Source of the DNA: Scortum barcoo
Lineage: Eukaryota; Chordata; Actinopteri; Centrarchiformes; Terapontidae
Assembly: GCA_023238725.1 (NCBI GenBank)
Contig: CM041554.1
Coordinates: 18,338,050-18,402,049, forward strand
Direction of reading: 5' to 3'
Length of the DNA stretch: 64,000 nucleotides
The stretch's first letter is position 1. Each line of letters opens with the position of its first letter. Below, piece by piece: positions 1 through 11,500 of the stretch. Position numbers and translations under genes: made by a program. The notes beneath the pieces are model-generated. The model was not told where the DNA came from. It saw only the letters and a list, made by a program, of their open reading frames with translations, and ran no database searches.

Positions 1-869
1 ATGGGACCCCACCCCCACCCCCCTCAGCTCAGCTCTCCTTTTTAAATGGCAGCACCGGGCCATGACACTGCCGGGCGGCAAAAAGCATGTTTTAGACAAA
101 CTGCAGAAACTGTAGGGTCAGCAATAAAGGTGTTAAAAACAAGTTGACAAACATGCTTAACTACAGTATGAATGGAAATAGTGCGATGTTAAGTTCACAA
201 AGCTCCTGTGTGAAATTATGTACCCTACACCCTCTATTACATCAAACTGTCCTCTTATTATGTTAGGAGTTTGTGTAAAACACCATTGTGTTTACCTTTA
301 TTAAATTACCTGCAAATGACAGAAGGCCACATTGAAATAACCACACACACCTCTACAAACATTGGACAACAACAAGTCCGTTATTAGACAGTCTTTTTCC
401 TCTTTATGTGAGAGACAAAATCCTGTCCGTCACAGCCTTTTTTCCAGCTTTTAAAAATAATTCTCTAAACTCTAAAAGAACACACATCATCTGCCTCTGG
501 CCGCAGTTTTGTTGTGTATTCATGACGTGCCATCAACACTCGGAGAAGCCAAGTCTTCCTTTGTTGACATGCATCCTTGTGATTGGCTCTGCAGTTTCAG
601 AGCATTGATATCAGTTATTGATTAATCAGCACACTCTTCGATCTATATTCACCTCCAGCCAGTCCTTTTGAACTTTGTACTGCTGCACCCCCATGAATCA
701 AAGCATTAGGTGCTTTATGAGACGCCCACGTGGTCCATGCATCCAAGACCTGACTCTTTGTACTTGTCATTGTGATCAAAAAGGCACACTCCTCGCCTCC
801 CTCTCTTTCCCTTAAAAGTGTATAATCTTCTCTGAAAATATCCAATGTGTCTTCTCCTGTTTCCTGCAG
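1..869 (+). other. Intron of slain1 (left edge of window)
   Basis: No coding exon was recognised before the acceptor at 868-869. The stretch is AT-rich, opens with a short C-rich run (about 8-25) and contains only small chance ORFs. It should be the intron, or the 3' part of it, that precedes the first visible slain1 exon. The N-terminal exons of that gene are outside the window. Confidence 0.6.
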
Positions 870-992
870 CTTCTCGGTGGAGGAACATGTACAGTAGCCC
901 ATCAGCAGAGGCAGGCTCGGCAGGCTCAGGCCTGATCTCTCCTGGGTACCACAAATCAACTAACAAATCCCTACTAACCTGTGGCAGCTCAG
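870..992 (+). CDS. slain1: slain1 coding exon (first visible)
   Basis: The acceptor follows 'tttcctgcag'; the donor is G|GTATGG. The frame that starts two bases into the exon stays open and gives 'SRWRNMYSSPSAEAG' and then a Ser/Gly-rich stretch. The other two frames stop. It ends in phase 1, matching the next exon. Confidence 0.8.
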
Positions 993-3900
993 GTATGGCA
1001 TGACGTTAACACACTGTGCTCCTTATTTTCTGCTCAACACAACAGTGGGATTGACGTCAGTTATTGTAAGGATGTAGGTCAGCTGATATGTGTGCACTAA
1101 TGTGTCAACAATGTGTCCTGGGATCTGAATGGTAATTTTTCAACGACTGTTCTGGCAATTTTGCATGTTGCATATACTGTACATTTTTCAACCATTTTTC
1201 AAAATATACCATAACTTTTCTAGATTGATATTCCACCAGGCAGCCATTGTTTAATATTTATTGTATTCCTATATTAAAATGAAAAGAGAATTCAAATGTG
1301 TTTGAGAAAGGCAAACCTTCACAGTGAATATTATGTAAGGTTTCACTTTTATGGAAAGGCCTAAATTGTTGTCAGGTGAACAGCAGTGAATGCAGGACTA
1401 CTCTGTCAAAACAAAATAAGTAAATACAGACATCATGAAAGGGCAAATATGTATTTGATAGCTTCTAGTATGATGGCGGTTGCTGTTTGTCAGCGAGCAC
1501 TTGTGTAACAAATGTTGAAAAGCATGTGAATGCATCACAAAGACAGATCTGTACCTCCAAGCTTCAATAGCTGCACAACAATCACACTGATTATTCAAAA
1601 GTAAAAACAACCACAATAGTTCTCTGTGGTGAATTATCTATCTCAAGCATGTTAGCTTCTCTTGACTTGATCTTCAAGTTATATTGAAATTAGTGGAAAG
1701 CAGTGCATGCCTGGCAGAGCAAAAACCCTACTTTTGAAAGATGGTCAATGATGTAAAGTATATATGGTTTATACTTCAGGGGAAAGAAAGGATATGCGTA
1801 TAAGTTGTTTGTCAATGCTAACCTGTGTGACGTGTAATGCTGGTGACCTTAACTTTATGGTGATTGTTAGTTACTTTGCACTCTTGTTATTCCTCCCATT
1901 GTCTTCACAATACCTGCAACTTCACTGTGCAGAGACCAGCAGTGCTGATGTTGTCGTGAAAACCCCGTAAATAACTCATCTTTGCATGAACTCAGAAATG
2001 CTTGGCTTGTGGGTGGTGACCCTATCTAATCCCAGACTTTTTACATAACCAAATGCCCCTGGATGACATTGTCGTTTCCCCTTTGTCTCAGTCTGAGAGT
2101 TAGTGTGTCAGACAGACGCGCCTGGCAGGGAACTTTGCATACAGCTTTCCTGGGCATCAGCAGCAGACAGTCCTTTTCTAGACTAACGCTGCTGGGCAGG
2201 CTGCAGTGAAGTCGGGGTGAAGAGGCGCGTTCATTTAAACCTACCAAATGGGACTGTCAAAGTTTTGACTACATCCACACCTCAAGTTCTCTGATATTGG
2301 TAGTGGTTTCCATAAAATGTGTATCCACCTCATGAATATTAACCTTCAATCTAAAGTCATTCTGATTCTGGCAGCACCAGCAGTGTGTTAGCAGAGGCGC
2401 GGCTGACTGTGACTGATTGAGCTGCTTTCCTCCAATATTTCCCAACTTAAAAAAAAACTTTCACAAACTTTTTTTATCAGCTCTTTGATATGCTGCTCTT
2501 ACCTTGAAGCGATGATACATTTGTATGAGCCTGATCAATCAGTCGCTGTCATCTACTGAGCAGGGCCTGGCAGATCCCGTTGGCATCTAATCTTTTGCGA
2601 TCAATGTAGTTACCACACAGGCGACGGTTCAACATTTGTCATACTTATTTTATGGTGTGAAAGGGGCCCATTAATCAACACAGTAGCGTCCTTATTCTGT
2701 TAGGCAACGCTGGTTTGAAAGCTAGTTATCATCCTGTGATGTGATGTCCCATGGCTACTACTATAGTTTGATAAATGTTTTGAACAATTACTGGGGTTTG
2801 GCGCCATTGTTCCCTCCTTTCAGAAGAGCCCTGCCCTGTAATGTTTATATAGAGGTCCTGGTAATTTCTTTTCTCCCCCTGGACTAAATTTGTTCAGACC
2901 ACAAGACCATTTCAGTGCAAGCTTTCATTTGGGGTTAATACCTTTACTATTTATGTGTGAGATGCAGCTTGTTGCAACAGGTGTCCTGCTGTGTTTGCAG
3001 GTGTCACAGGCATGCAGTCAGCCCTGAGTTCACAGTCGTCCATTGATAACAGCGAGCTCAGCACATCAGACGACTCCATCTCCATGGGCTACAAGCTGCA
3101 GGATCTCACTGACGTCCAAATCATGGCTCGCCTACAGGAAGAGAGTGAGTAGAGGTGTTGTTCACATGGTATGCTAGAAATGAGATGTAATTGTTTCTAA
3201 AAGGTAGACTACTGTTTGTAATGAAGAAAGAGACTGCATAACAGGGACAGGAGGCACATGGCTAACTGTTCATTCAGTTTCCTTGTTTAATTTTAATATT
3301 TTTGGTGTCAGGTCTGAGGCAGGATTATGCCTCCAGCTCAGCGTCTGCATCACGCCGCAGCTCCACAGCTTCTCTGCAGTCCCTGCGGCGGGGTGGCACC
3401 TACAGCGATCAGGAATTTGACAGTTACAGTCTGGAGGACGAGGAGGACGAGTTCTGCTCCATGCCTCCAAGACGACATCGCTTCACCCCCTCGCCCTTAG
3501 GCTCACCCCGGTGCCTGTCCCCCTCCACTTCCAACCATGGTCAGGAATACAGCAGCCGACTTGGGGCCCCACGCACAAGAACACCCAGACGATCTCTCCA
3601 GGGCCCCAGTGCAGAGCTGCTTAAATTTGCCAGGAGTGAGGGTAGGCTATAACCAGCGATAATTCAGCATTCATACACGAGGTCAAGGAGATCAGAGTGA
3701 CGACCACAGAGATACATGTTGTACCGAAGCTGTGGTCATACACATTATGTTGTTGCTAAATGTGTTCTGTATGTGTGGTTCCAGAGGAGTTGAGGCACAG
3801 CATGCCTAATCTGGCCCCCCGCACCAGCCTACGTTCCCTGGAAGCAGTCAGAAACAGCCGCAGCATGGAGGCTAACCTCCAGAGCTCTGGCAACCGCATG

Positions 3901-5634
3901 TCCCACCTGACTCACTCCCCCTTCCACAGGTAACCCTGCCCTCTTCACCTGCTCCACACCACTCCTCCAATATGGTGACACCTGCATTTGCTTCGCATAC
4001 AGCCCTTTTACAGTGTCACTCTTATCCTACCACCATACCTCCTCTTAACCTCTGCATGACCACGAGTAAGGTTTGATCGATATTTGGGAGGATTCTTCTT
4101 AAAGTTATCCAAGGCTTTTTTATGAGTTTCTCTCCATTTTCCTTATATCTTGCACAGTGAACACTCTGATCTGCAGATTGCAGTAATGTGCCAAGAAAGG
4201 CACTGAAGAGGAAGACTGTTGGCAAACAATAATGGAGGCATTGCGGGTTTCAAAATGTTCAAACAGTTGGCCTTGCAAATGTTTATGAGAAAGGACATTT
4301 TTTTCAGCATGTTTGTTAGACCTCAAGGAAGTATGCAGTACATTTTGGTGAGTGTTACTGAAGAAAAACAGAAATGTTGTTTGCAAGAAAACTCCACAAA
4401 GCACCTTTTGAATTCTTTAACTGTTGCTGCTAACAAGCACCACTATATTGATCTTAAAAAATTAACTGGTTTAAATGAGTCATTTAATTTTAATTGAATG
4501 CGTTTAATATTAATTCTTAATATTGTTTAAATGTGCAGAGGAGAAAAACTAAATACAACAAACATCAACAAAAAAACATTAACATATACCAAACAGATGT
4601 CCTGTGGACTTATTACTTTTTCACAAACAAATCTCATCCAGTGACAAACAAAAAACAGCAACATTATTAAATATTATAAATATGTATTCAAATGTATGCG
4701 AACAAAAGCTTTTTTGTACATACAATTATAAACATTAATAAATGTCTGTCTGATACATCAAAGCTGATGTATCGATCTAACCTTGACAATCTAATCCTAA
4801 CCACACAAGTCATCATCTATAACAAACTCTTAGTATTCCCCACTCCTTTCCTGACCACTCATCTTCCCTGACATACCCTGGCTAATGTACAGGTAACCCT
4901 CCTTTCACTCACCCTCTATATGTTTGATCCACTCCTTTGATAATCCAGTACTGCTCCTTTCAGGCTCGCCTACAACTCTGACATGCCACGAGTGGGGTTT
5001 GGATTTCAACTACAGCATATTTATTTTCTGTATAAATAAATAATATTTATTTGATCTCCCAGCTTGTCTGAAGGAAGTTGCTGGTTGAGATTCTATCATA
5101 CTACTGTGCCTTTCTTCCACTCAAGGTATGACCTGTAGTCGGCTGCGTAGTACTGGCCAGTCACCTCTCTCCCTGCGGACTCCAGTCAAAGCTGTCGCTC
5201 CTGTGGGCTCCATGGCAGCGGGTCGTCAACCTGCCAGAGGTCTGCCTGTTGTCCAAGCACCGACTGCAGGTGGGGGCCGCAGGGTCCAGTCCCCAGGCTC
5301 TGCCAATGGTGGAAGCTACATACCCGGGAGAGCCTCCACTGGGGCAGGAAGGCCTGCTGTGGGCCGAGGACAGGCTGTGCCATCAGCGTCCACAAGAAGT
5401 AAACTTTCCCAGCCCCCCAGGAGGTGAGTGCTTAAGTAGAAAGCTATTAAGGAATGTTGAAATATTGATGAATGTCCTTTTAATAATGGAAGACGTATTT
5501 TTTTAAGGCATTCAGATAATCACAATTTGATATGTGGCCACTTGTTTGAATGAAGACTCATCTCCTATTTTATTGACAGGTCTTTGGGCATGGCTAAAAT
5601 CTCAGATGAATCCTGGAAAGATGGCTGTTACTGA
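870..5634 (+). CDS. slain1: SLAIN motif-containing protein, SLAIN1-like (3' part; six exons)
   Basis: Partial gene: coding exons 870-992, 3001-3144, 3312-3641, 3785-3929, 5139-5423 and 5580-5634, stop TGA at 5632-5634. All junctions are GT-AG and in phase, giving about 360 residues. SLAIN proteins are cytoplasmic microtubule plus-end tracking factors that link EB1 to XMAP215/ch-TOG and promote persistent microtubule growth. Seen here: the family core 'MGYKLQDLTDVQIMARLQEE' (exon 2), Ser/Arg-rich disordered segments, 'LRHSMPNL' (exon 4), an SxIP-type EB-binding motif SYIP at 5314-5325, and the family C-terminus 'SWKDGCY'. The DDSISMGYKLQDLTDVQIMAR wording matches my memory of SLAIN1 better than SLAIN2; which fish ohnolog (a or b) is unresolved. 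The N-terminal coiled coil is off the left edge. Downstream, znf711 starts about 1.5 kb away in the same direction. Confidence 0.93.
3001..3144 (+). CDS. slain1: slain1 coding exon with SLAIN core motif
   Basis: The acceptor is 'gtgtttgcag' and the donor A|GTGAGT. It encodes the most conserved block of the family, 'GYKLQDLTDVQIMARLQEE'. It enters and leaves in phase 1. Confidence 0.92.
3312..3641 (+). CDS. slain1: slain1 coding exon, Ser/Arg-rich
   Basis: It begins after 'ggtgtcag' and ends G|GTAGGC. It encodes 'LRQDYASSSASASRRSS', an acidic patch (LEDEEDEF) and basic Ser/Pro-rich sequence. This is a disordered region of the kind SLAIN proteins use for EB1 and microtubule contacts. The acceptor tract is only moderately pyrimidine-rich. 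Confidence 0.9.
3785..3929 (+). CDS. slain1: slain1 coding exon
   Basis: The acceptor is 'gtggttccag' and the donor AG|GTAACC. It encodes 'ELRHSMPNLAPRTSLRSL', a segment conserved between SLAIN1 and SLAIN2. It leaves in phase 2. Confidence 0.9.
3930..5138 (+). other. slain1 intron
   Basis: AT-rich intron of 1.2 kb. It contains no recognisable exon of the main transcript. A possible alternative terminal exon begins at 4964 (see findings). The stretch 4500-4760 is strongly AT-rich with many oligo-A runs. Confidence 0.6.
5139..5423 (+). CDS. slain1: slain1 coding exon with SxIP motif
   Basis: The in-phase acceptor is the AG at 5137-5138, so the first T completes a serine codon opened in the previous exon. 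The AG at 5124-5125 would put the exon out of frame. It encodes 'GQSPLSLRTPVKA', Gly/Pro/Arg-rich sequence, SYIP at 5314-5325 and 'RSKLSQPPRR'. The donor is AG|GTGAGT. Confidence 0.87.
5580..5634 (+). CDS. slain1: slain1 terminal coding exon
   Basis: The acceptor is 'tattgacag'. It encodes the short C-terminus ending 'DESWKDGCY' and then TGA. This ending is diagnostic for the SLAIN family (SWKDGCY or NWRDGCY in human, from memory). Confidence 0.93.
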
Positions 5635-6485
5635 GTCTGGCCGGTGATGAAGGATGTTCACTGCTGCAACCCCCACCTGACCTCCCCGTTACCTCTCTTT
5701 GTACACAAAGTGGCCGTGTCCACATATTTCGTACAACCTCCCTGTCCCCCATTTCAGACTGGAGCGCTGGGCTGCACTGGATTCGTAGTTGAGATTCATC
5801 TCTTTTCCCTCGCATGAAACATTGTCAACCCACACAGAGAGGATGTGTAGGCAGACAACAACGCACACATGCACACTCCACTCGTAACATGGACCAACTC
5901 AGAGCTTCCAGAAGATTTGTTTTTGTCAATTTTACTTATTTTTCTATGGTAATTGTGAAAAACTGCTGGAATATTAAGGGTTGTATTACTGTTCTGTTGA
6001 TGTAATTGATATGAAGACAATTTAAATGAAGATGTTGCTGGTTCGTTCATTTTCTGTGTGAATTCCTACTAGATGAAGGTGCTGAGTGTTGCATGCTTGG
6101 TTTTGTTTTACCTTATCCCCACAGCCTTTTTCATCACTACGTAACGGCAATATAACGAATCTTCCATGTGTCCCACAACGATCAGTGTGAATTTATGAAT
6201 GTTTGACTGGTTCATTGTAAAATTATCATTAGATTTGTGTTGTATTTGTGTTTTGCTCTTTAATTACACAATGCAACTCCTGTAAAACCACACTGCCCTT
6301 ATAAATAATACAAAAATACGATTTGTGCCAAGGTGCATTACAGCTGCAACACTCTTTCTAATTCCAGAAGTAATCTTCATTAAAAGGTACTGTTAACGGT
6401 ACAATGTTTTCCAGGCATTTTTACTGCATATCTAGAGTGTTTGCTTTTGGATACCACTGTAATAAAGAAAATGTTTATGCACGAA
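5635..6485 (+). other. slain1: slain1 3' UTR
   Basis: AT-rich untranslated region after the stop. The most likely poly(A) signal is AATAAA at 6461-6466. A weaker alternative, AATAAA within 'ggataataaaag', lies near 6560. The small ORFs inside show no family resemblance. Confidence 0.65.
6461..6466 (+). terminator. Poly(A) signal AATAAA, slain1
   Basis: Canonical hexamer about 830 bp after the slain1 stop. Cleavage would fall near 6480-6490. Confidence 0.55.
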
Positions 6486-6489
6486 GGCC

Positions 6490-6999
6490 GTGTGCCTTAG
6501 ACAGCTATGCACCCTCATGCAGAGTGCCTCTAAAAATTAGGAGCTGTAATGAAAATGGATAATAAAAGTCTACCCCTAAAACTGTATTTGCATCTGTTTA
6601 ATAATCAACATGCAACGATCACGCAAGTCGAGGTCTGTCTGCATCACAGACTAATTAGCCCCATGATGCAGCAGTGCCGTCATCACCGCCCGGATATTTC
6701 CTGTCTGCACGACCAAACGCTGCAGAAATGACTGCTCCACCACTGAGTATGTGCTCCACGCTGCCCCCCTCCCCACCCTGTCACAAAATGGCCTACAGGC
6801 CTCATCTGCGCATACAAAGTGTGAGAGCGCGCCCTGCAACCACATTAAAACATTTTTTATTCCTCGATGCGATCATATTTAGCGTCTCCTCGCCTGCTGT
6901 AAATATGTCCCCATTAGGAGATAGTGTGTGTTACTGTAGCTCTGCTCTCTTATGCATGACGCAAATAGTAAGGGATCAGCGGTAAACGAGGCCACGCAT
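6490..6999. other. Intergenic spacer slain1-znf711
   Basis: About 500 bp between the slain1 poly(A) site and the CpG-rich znf711 promoter. No gene was recognised. GC content rises toward the right end. Confidence 0.5.
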
Positions 7000-7193
7000 T
7001 GTCTGCCCCCCCTCCCCCGCCCTCCCTCTGCTCGTCAGGAAGCAAGCTGATTGGCCGAGGCCTAGCAAAGGGTGCCCGGGGATCCAAAACTGCAGGCCGC
7101 ACTTAGCTTACCGTCAAAAATAAACCAAAACAATAACAGACTAAACTGAGGAGGGGGACACACACCGGTAGAGTCGGAAGACGACGTTATCAG
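7000..7193 (+). promoter_or_regulatory. znf711: znf711 promoter and noncoding exon 1
   Basis: This is the start of a GC- and CpG-rich block that runs to about 7650. It contains an inverted CCAAT box (ATTGG at 7050-7054) and no TATA box, as expected for a housekeeping-type promoter. A likely 5' UTR exon ends at 7193, at the donor 'atcag|gtaaaa'. The exact transcription start cannot be read from sequence. 'aaatggcgccg' near 7520 and 'ggcggccat' near 7627 resemble YY1-type elements. Confidence 0.6.
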
Positions 7194-8466
7194 GTAAAAT
7201 TACTCCGAGTGGGTTTGAGGGGCACGCGGAATAAGACTCGCGGGCCCAGTCGGCCGCAGCGGGCCTCTTTCAGCCTTTTGGAAAAACAACATGGAAGATA
7301 ATGCGGCAGCGGCGGCTCCACCTAGCTTAGCAGGCTAGCTAGCCGAAGGGACGGCGCGCAGATTAGAGCAACGCGCCGATAAATGGTTTCATAAGGGGTG
7401 TTGGTGTGTTGCCTGTGATTGTACCAGTGTTAATATTATAACGCAGTGCGGTGCTGGTGCTTGGACGGTCATTTAAGACTGGTTGTTGCAATCCTCGGAT
7501 TAGCTGTCATGCTAAAACAAAATGGCGCCGAGGGGAAGAGCCCTAGCTCGTTGCTAGTTAGCTTCGGTGGGTGGAGGGCGGTAGCCGCCCTAACATGCAT
7601 TGCATAACGTCTGCGGTACTTTCATTGGCGGCCATAAACTCCGAGCATGTGTAGTTTTGTGCAAGGAGTCCATAGTACATTTCTTTGTTGCATGTCAACA
7701 ACACAGCGGTCATTGTTACCCCAAAAATCATTAATCATGCAAATCGGGGAGCCATAACGTCACTCTAGACCAATGCAGACATGACATATTTAGCTTATTT
7801 TGAACAGTCATGTGATGGCAGTGCATTTCCTCCCGTAAAACAAACACACGAAAAAATAGGTCAAGCATCAGGACTCGTCTTCAGGGAGCCTTTGAGCTCG
7901 TTCCTGTGCACAGTGAGTGGGACATCATCCCTTTGTCTCATCAGGCTCAACCAGCTTCAGGTGTACAGAGCTACATGTCCTCAGGTTGAAGTCGCCTGCA
8001 GTACTGTGGATGGGCAATGGATGGAGCCAGTGGGCAATAACATAGCTGCCCTCCTCTTTCTCAAGTGGCTGTTTTTTCTGCTTTGTGTATTTTATTCATT
8101 CAGGAAAGAGGCCATTTGTGGCAGCAGCAGTGTCCTTATTATGAACTCGAACCCTTGTTGAAATCTTGTTTTTACAACATTCAGCTAACCTCTTTTCTGT
8201 GGTCCTCTATCATCATGCTTATTAGTAGTGTTTTGTGTTTTTTCTTTGGCAGAGCGAGTGATTACCTTGATGGAAGGAAGCAGATCAGATATCTTATTGG
8301 TTTTATTCTAAGGGTTTTGTCATCAAATGTGAAGGTATGTATTGATCACGACCATGACAGTCGTTGCATTCACTTTCACTTTTTGTCATGCTCACTAACA
8401 AAGTCAAAGAAAATGGCTAACATGGAGTACACTGGGATTTTCAGTCTTTTTTTCCTGAGTGAAGAC
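7194..8466 (+). other. znf711 5' intron and 5' UTR region
   Basis: A CpG-rich first part is followed by ordinary intron. A 15-codon ORF starting at the ATG at 7291 is closed by TAG and looks like chance. Candidate 5' UTR acceptors are 'ctttggcag' near 8252 and 'ttcctgag' at 8459; sequence alone does not decide which is used. Confidence 0.5.
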
Positions 8467-8545
8467 ATGGATCAAGGAGGAGGGGTGTTGGAGCTACACA
8501 CTCAGGAGCTGAAGATGCCCCATGCTATGATCATGCAAGACTTTG
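8467..8545 (+). CDS. znf711: znf711 first coding exon
   Basis: ATG at 8467 in a good context (gacATGg). It encodes 26 residues ending 'MPHAMIMQDF' and has a G|GTAGGT donor. The last residues match ZNF711 'MAHTMIMQDF' closely (from memory). Confidence 0.88.
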
Positions 8546-11500
8546 GTAGGTGGTCAAGTAGGATGACATGACAACCATTATATTGTACACAGTTTTTAAT
8601 TTAGATATTCAGCATAAATTTCCCCACATACAGAAATTAACCCCAAAGGTTTTTTATGAACTTTGTAACTTAAAATCTCCATACACTAAGGGGTTTAGTC
8701 ACACCTGTCAAGAGCAAATGCCACTTAGCCTTATTACATTGCTAAATGATAAAGAAAAAGTAACATTACATAGTCAGTCTAACATTTTCACCTCTTACCA
8801 ACAACAGGAAAGTGTCACGTTTACAAGCACCTGGCAAGATACTGTGATGTCCAGTTTGAATGCAAAAGAAACAGTTCTAGCTTTTAATTTTGTAATTAAA
8901 TTGTAATTGTGTAATTTGAAACTCACTTGTGTCATGAACCTCTCTTTGTGTCTTCTGCTTACAGTTACAGGCATGGGGGGTCTGGCTCACATCGATGGGG
9001 AGCACATTGTGGTGTCTGTGCCCGAGGGCATGCTCCTTTCTGACGTGATGACGGACGAGGGCATCCTCCTGGAGCACGGGCTAGAGGTGGAAGGCCTAGA
9101 GACTCAGGTGGTTCAAGGCTTGGAGACAGAGGTGGTTGAAGGACTGGAGACAGAAGTGGTGGAGAGCTTACATGCAGGTGTGGAGGGTTTGGAGGCAGAA
9201 GTGGTCGATGGGCTACAGACACAGGTGGTGGAGCTGGAGGCTCAGGTTGTCGAGGGCCTAGAGGGTGAGGTGGAAGTGGAGGGTCTCGAGGCACAAGTGG
9301 TGGAGGGCCTGGAAACTGAGGTAGATGTTGAAGGCCTGGAAGCTCATGTTGTTGAGGGTCTTGAGGAGGAGGTGGAAGTGGAGGGTTTAGAAGCTGAGGT
9401 TGTGGAAGGTCTGGAGGTAGACGTGGAAAGTCTCCAGTCTCAAGGGGTAGAGGCCCACGAAATAACCAGTGAAGACATGGTGACCTCAGAACACAGTGTG
9501 ATCATGCCTGAGAATATACTGGGCACAGAGGTTGCAATAGAGGAAGCGTTGGACCCCCATCATCATCACGTGCTAACCTCAGACCTCATCCAGAACTCAA
9601 ACCACCACCATGATGACATGCCAGACCAGGTGTTTGTGGCAGAGCTGCTGTCTGAGCACCAAGACAACACCCTGGACCACCAGCTTGTGTCAGAAGGCTT
9701 GATGGTGACAGAAGCAAACTCAGAAACCATAATCCACGAGGAGCTGCCAGCTGAGGCTGTTCCCCTGCAGACAGATGAGGATGATGATGCAAGAAGCAGC
9801 TCTGAGGATTACCTCATGATCTCCTGTAAGACAGCTTTCAGTATGATCATGTCACTAATGCCATGTTTTATTATTGCTCGTTTTTGGTAAGTATTTGTGT
9901 TACTGTAGTAGATGAGGTGGGAGAGAAGCTGGACATAGGAGACACTCCCCTTGAGATCAGCACTGAGGTCATGGAAGACAAGGAATCCAAAGAGGAGGAC
10001 GGCTCAGAGGTCATCAAAGTCTACATTTTTAAAGCTGAAGCAGATGATGATTTAGGTAAGTGATTAATCCATTCAGTAATTTTAACAATACAAGAAGTGG
10101 TTGTAAATCGTGGCTTTGATTAAATTGTTCCTCGTTTCTCTCTTTTCAGGTGGAACAGAGGTAATAACAGAGGATGATTACCAGAATGGCCACCCTGATC
10201 TGGAAGCCGCATCATCAGGCAGACTTGGAGTCGGCCGTGACAAGATGGTCTACATGGCAGTCAAGAACCATCCAAAAGAAGAAGAGGATGATGATGATGA
10301 CAGCGATGAGGATGACGATGATGACATCAGTATGTGCCTTTTTGTGTAACGACAGGTTGTTTGCTGTAGATAAGTTGAATGTGGCAACCTTAAGTCTTTA
10401 TTGAAAAAGATCAGTAAGAAGAGGTTGCTGTACTTCCACATCCTTTATAGATAACTTAACAACAACAACAACAACAAGATGTTTTTGCTTGTGTCCGGGC
10501 AGTGTGTGCAATAAAGGTCACAGCTTGGATATATATCATGTTTACAGTATGAGCCATAAACCATGTTGGCATGTGTCAGAATTAGAAGTGTCCTGTATAC
10601 TTTTTACTAATGAAATCTAAACTGTCTGTGCAGGTAATACCATTGATCAGGTGAAGAATGGAGCATCCGCACCATTTCTGCAAATCCGAGAGGGTCTGGG
10701 CGCCAACCGTGCTCTCAAACCCAAAGCTAAGAAAAAGAAGAAAGGAGACACACGGCAGTGTCAGACTGGTATGAACAGTATCACATCCTGGGAAAATGAT
10801 GGGATTGGAATTGACAATTTTGTTGCACAGATTTGTATGATTTTATAATTCGCATTTATCAGTTGTAAAAGGCTGTTTACCATGTTTTAAGTTGCATTCT
10901 GTCTTTTTAACTCTTCCAGCTGTTATTATTGGACCAGATGGCATGCCTTTGACTGTCTACCCCTGCCACATATGTGGTAAGAAGTTTCGCTCACGAGGCT
11001 TCCTCAAATGCCACATGAAGAACCACCCGGACCACCTGCTGAAGAAGAAGTACCAGTGTACAGACTGCGACTTCACCACCAACAAGAAGATAAGTTTCCA
11101 CAACCACTTGGAGAGTCACAAGCTGCTGAGCCACAACAGCGAGCGCTCTCCAGAATACACAGAGTACACACGGCGTTACCATGAGTCCAGCCCCCTGGGT
11201 TCTGACAAGCTCATCGTCAAGGATCGGGAACCCAAACTGCATCACTGCAAGTATTGCGACTATGAGACAGCCGAACAGGGTCTGCTCAACCGTCACCTGC
11301 TGGCTGTGCACAGTAAGAACTTTGCACATGTGTGCGTCGAGTGCGCCAAAGGCTTCCGCCACCCGTCAGAGCTGAAGAAACACATGCGGACCCACACAGG
11401 CGAGAAGCCCTACCACTGCCTTCGCACTGCGAGTTCCGCTGTGCTGATCAGTCCAACCTAAAGACTCACATCAAGAGTAAGCATGGCGCAGATCTGCCTT

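Noticed and set aside
5124..5138. AG at 5124-5125 as acceptor of the fifth visible slain1 exon
   Set aside because: Puts the exon out of frame with the preceding donor; AG at 5137-5138 is in phase and retains the conserved 'GQSPLSLRTPVKA'.
7291..7338. 15-codon ORF MEDNAAAAAPPSLAG in the znf711 first intron
   Set aside because: Too short, closed by TAG, no downstream in-frame splicing to the znf711 coding exons evident.
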